DNA from: Flavicella marina
Lineage (GTDB): Bacteria; Bacteroidota; Bacteroidia; Flavobacteriales; Flavobacteriaceae
Direction: 5' to 3'
DNA length: 64,000 nucleotides
Assembly (NCBI RefSeq): GCF_009193215.1
Contig: NZ_VYVA01000006.1
Coordinates: 1-64,000, forward strand
Below the pieces are notes generated by a model that was not told the DNA's origin, searched no databases, and saw only the letters and a list, made by a program, of their open reading frames with translations. Both the position numbers and the translations under genes were made by a program. Each line of letters opens with the position of its first letter. The first letter of the stretch is position 1. This document shows, one piece after another, positions 62,757 through 64,000 of this stretch.

Positions 62757-63611
62757 TTATGCTGAATATTCTTGGTTGAGTAACAAGTAGTGATGGTGTT
62801 TAGAGATGTTTTTAAATGATTCATTTAATCTCTGGTTTTCAATCTCGTAGAAATTTACATTTCTGATATATTGATAACACAATTCAAATATTTCTGAGTG
62901 TTTTTCAATGTCTCCTAAAAGCTGCAACTCAAATGATTCTGGATCGAATTCTAGTTGCTCTGCGACAAATAAGATATAGTATAAGAAGTCTTCAGCAGTA
63001 TTGAAATTGAACCTGTTTATCAACTGTAATTCCCCTTTGTTAAAAGCGATACACTCAAAATTAGTATCGTTTACATTTGCAAAAATCACACTTTCTTTTT
63101 GAAGTGCATTTTCTGAAAGAGACTCGATTAGTTTTGTAAACACATGAAAGTACTCAAAGCTACCATAGATTCCGAATAAGTAATTGTTCAAATTTACGAA
63201 CGGAATATAGACTGTTTTAGCTGCTATTTCTTTTATAGAATCGTAAGTAACATAATCAATAGGAAGTAGCTTTATAGTGTGCTGAAGATATGATTTCAGT
63301 TGTTGTTCTTCGAACAAAGCATCGGGAACAAGAGTTGCTAATTCATTTTGATGGATAACTGTTACTTTTTTAAATTTTCTCTTTAAGAATTCGTTGCTGT
63401 CAAAAATAGAGGTCAATGCATTGAGGTGTTTTTCCGGCGTGAGTGCTTTTTCCTCAAAATCAAAATCTTGAAAAACTACTATTTTGTTGTTTAAAGGATT
63501 ATAGATGCAAAAAGAAAATCCATCCAAATTAATTTGGATGGATAATATAGTTTCTTCTAAATCGGTATTTTCAACCTCTTTAAGTCGTATGTTGTTATTC
63601 CTTTTTGTCAT
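62757..63611 (-). CDS. DUF3822 family protein
   Basis: A 284-residue soluble protein matching DUF3822, a Bacteroidota family with a ribonuclease-H/actin-like repeat. LSIQINLDGFSFCIYNPLNNKIV (about 23-45) and VIFANVNDTNFECIAFNKGELQLINRFNF (about 174-202) look like duplicated beta-rich starts. Function unknown. Its consistent place beside rsmD hints at a role near ribosome assembly (inference). Its start overlaps the stop of the gene to the right by 17 nt. Confidence 0.88.
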   Translation of the reverse strand: MTKRNNNIRLKEVENTDLEETILSIQINLDGFSFCIYNPLNNKIVVFQDFDFEEKALTPEKHLNALTSIFDSNEFLKRKFKKVTVIHQNELATLVPDALFEEQQLKSYLQHTIKLLPIDYVTYDSIKEIAAKTVYIPFVNLNNYLFGIYGSFEYFHVFTKLIESLSENALQKESVIFANVNDTNFECIAFNKGELQLINRFNFNTAEDFLYYILFVAEQLEFDPESFELQLLGDIEKHSEIFELCYQYIRNVNFYEIENQRLNESFKNISKHHHYLLLNQEYSA

Positions 63612-64000
63612 AAAAAGGAGGCCAGTTTCCGTTAGAATTTACTTCTTCCAAAGAACCTACAGATAAGAATTCACCTTTTACTTCATCTCCACCAATAGCT
63701 TCTTTTTCTTGTCTAATTAGGTGTGGGTCTAATCCTTCTAAAATAATAGCTTTATCAACTTTTGCAATAAAAACAGGTACTTCTAAGCCAGCTACTTTCG
63801 TAATATAACCAACAGTGATTTTGAACTCAGTATTTGTTCCAGGAACCTTTAACATTTTTGTGTAATCACGGTTTTTAAACATCGTCTCTTTTACAGATTC
63901 GTAGCCTGTTGTATCCGTAACTTTTTCTTCTACCTCAACCATGATAGGTTGCCATTTAGTTCCTTTATTTACTTGTTTTACCTCATTGTGTGTGTTGGTG
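63595..64000 (-). CDS. Conserved hypothetical protein, C-terminal part (runs off window)
   Basis: The minus-strand frame is open from the window edge to the stop at 63595. About 134 residues are visible and the true start lies beyond 64000. The internal ATG at 63942 is probably not the start, because the reading frame before it (NKGTKWQP region) continues without stops and in the same style. The visible part is soluble, of mixed charge, ends NGNWPPFYDKKE, and has no motif I recognise. It overlaps the DUF3822 start by 17 nt, so the genes are coupled. Confidence 0.75.
   Translation of the reverse strand, partial: TNTHNEVKQVNKGTKWQPIMVEVEEKVTDTTGYESVKETMFKNRDYTKMLKVPGTNTEFKITVGYITKVAGLEVPVFIAKVDKAIILEGLDPHLIRQEKEAIGGDEVKGEFLSVGSLEEVNSNGNWPPFYDKKE

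Overview
The window looks like a chromosomal segment of a flavobacterium (Bacteroidota, Flavobacteriaceae-like, probably marine). The evidence is low GC content, repeated TAnnTTTG-type promoter boxes with an upstream TTTG/TTG, near absence of Shine-Dalgarno sequences, and a flavobacterial gene repertoire. That repertoire includes the Bat operon, a mevalonate isoprenoid pathway, DNA polymerase III alpha fused to a proofreading exonuclease, ribosomal protein S16 with a long Ala/Glu tail, DUF3822 and DUF6146-like proteins, and secreted sulfatases. Almost everything is intact housekeeping or conserved accessory sequence. I see no CRISPR array, insertion sequence, prophage or integrase.

Layout: 1-80 is the 3' end of a 5S rRNA and its terminator, so an rRNA operon lies to the left. 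239-8886 is a dense, mostly overlapping Bat (aerotolerance-type) operon: MoxR ATPase, DUF58, a DUF4381-like membrane protein, BatA, a BatB-BatC fusion and BatD, ending in an eight-haem lipoprotein cytochrome with HEAT/TPR repeats. 9077-12356 holds two tandem paralogous secreted sulfatases. 12503-12576 is tRNA-Thr. 12763-15808 (minus) is a lipoprotein and outer-membrane barrel pair. 15951-26197 carries most of a mevalonate pathway (HMG-CoA reductase, a GHMP kinase, diphosphomevalonate decarboxylase, mevalonate kinase) plus a UbiA prenyltransferase. It is interrupted by a flavoprotein and by a minus-strand predicted metallopeptidase/propeller/barrel protein.

26275-41348 is housekeeping: pseudouridine synthase, MnmD, branched-chain aminotransferase, NadA-NadB, a small NTP pyrophosphatase, a Kir-type channel, a thioredoxin/rhodanese trio, TrmN6-RimM-S16, GlpD-GDPD and Dps. 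41503-49487 holds dnaE, hemW, small conserved proteins and an SGNH hydrolase/esterase pair. A degenerate structured intergenic element follows near 49489-49584. 49607-57556 holds an M20 peptidase, tRNA-Leu and tRNA-Met, a START-like protein, a class IV aminotransferase, YqgE, HU, Fmt, RecQ and a small P-loop ATPase. 57722-62176 is a DUF493 protein followed by three SurA/PpiC-like envelope chaperones. 62215-64000 (minus) is rsmD, DUF3822 and a gene that runs off the window.

The most checkable surprises are four. recQ appears to start at CTG: its helicase motif 0 and Walker A are in frame upstream of the first ATG/GTG, and no ATG, GTG or TTG exists there. A lipoprotein signal is embedded inside the BatB-BatC fusion. 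An octahaem lipoprotein ends the Bat operon. A one-piece gluzincin/beta-propeller/beta-barrel protein lies inside the mevalonate region. Two other genes (mvaD, mnmD) appear to use TTG starts supported by promoter position, and one hydrolase has a perfect AGGAGG before a GTG start, which is unusual in this phylum. I did not find a clear-cut new multi-gene system; the best candidates are listed as findings with their weaknesses.
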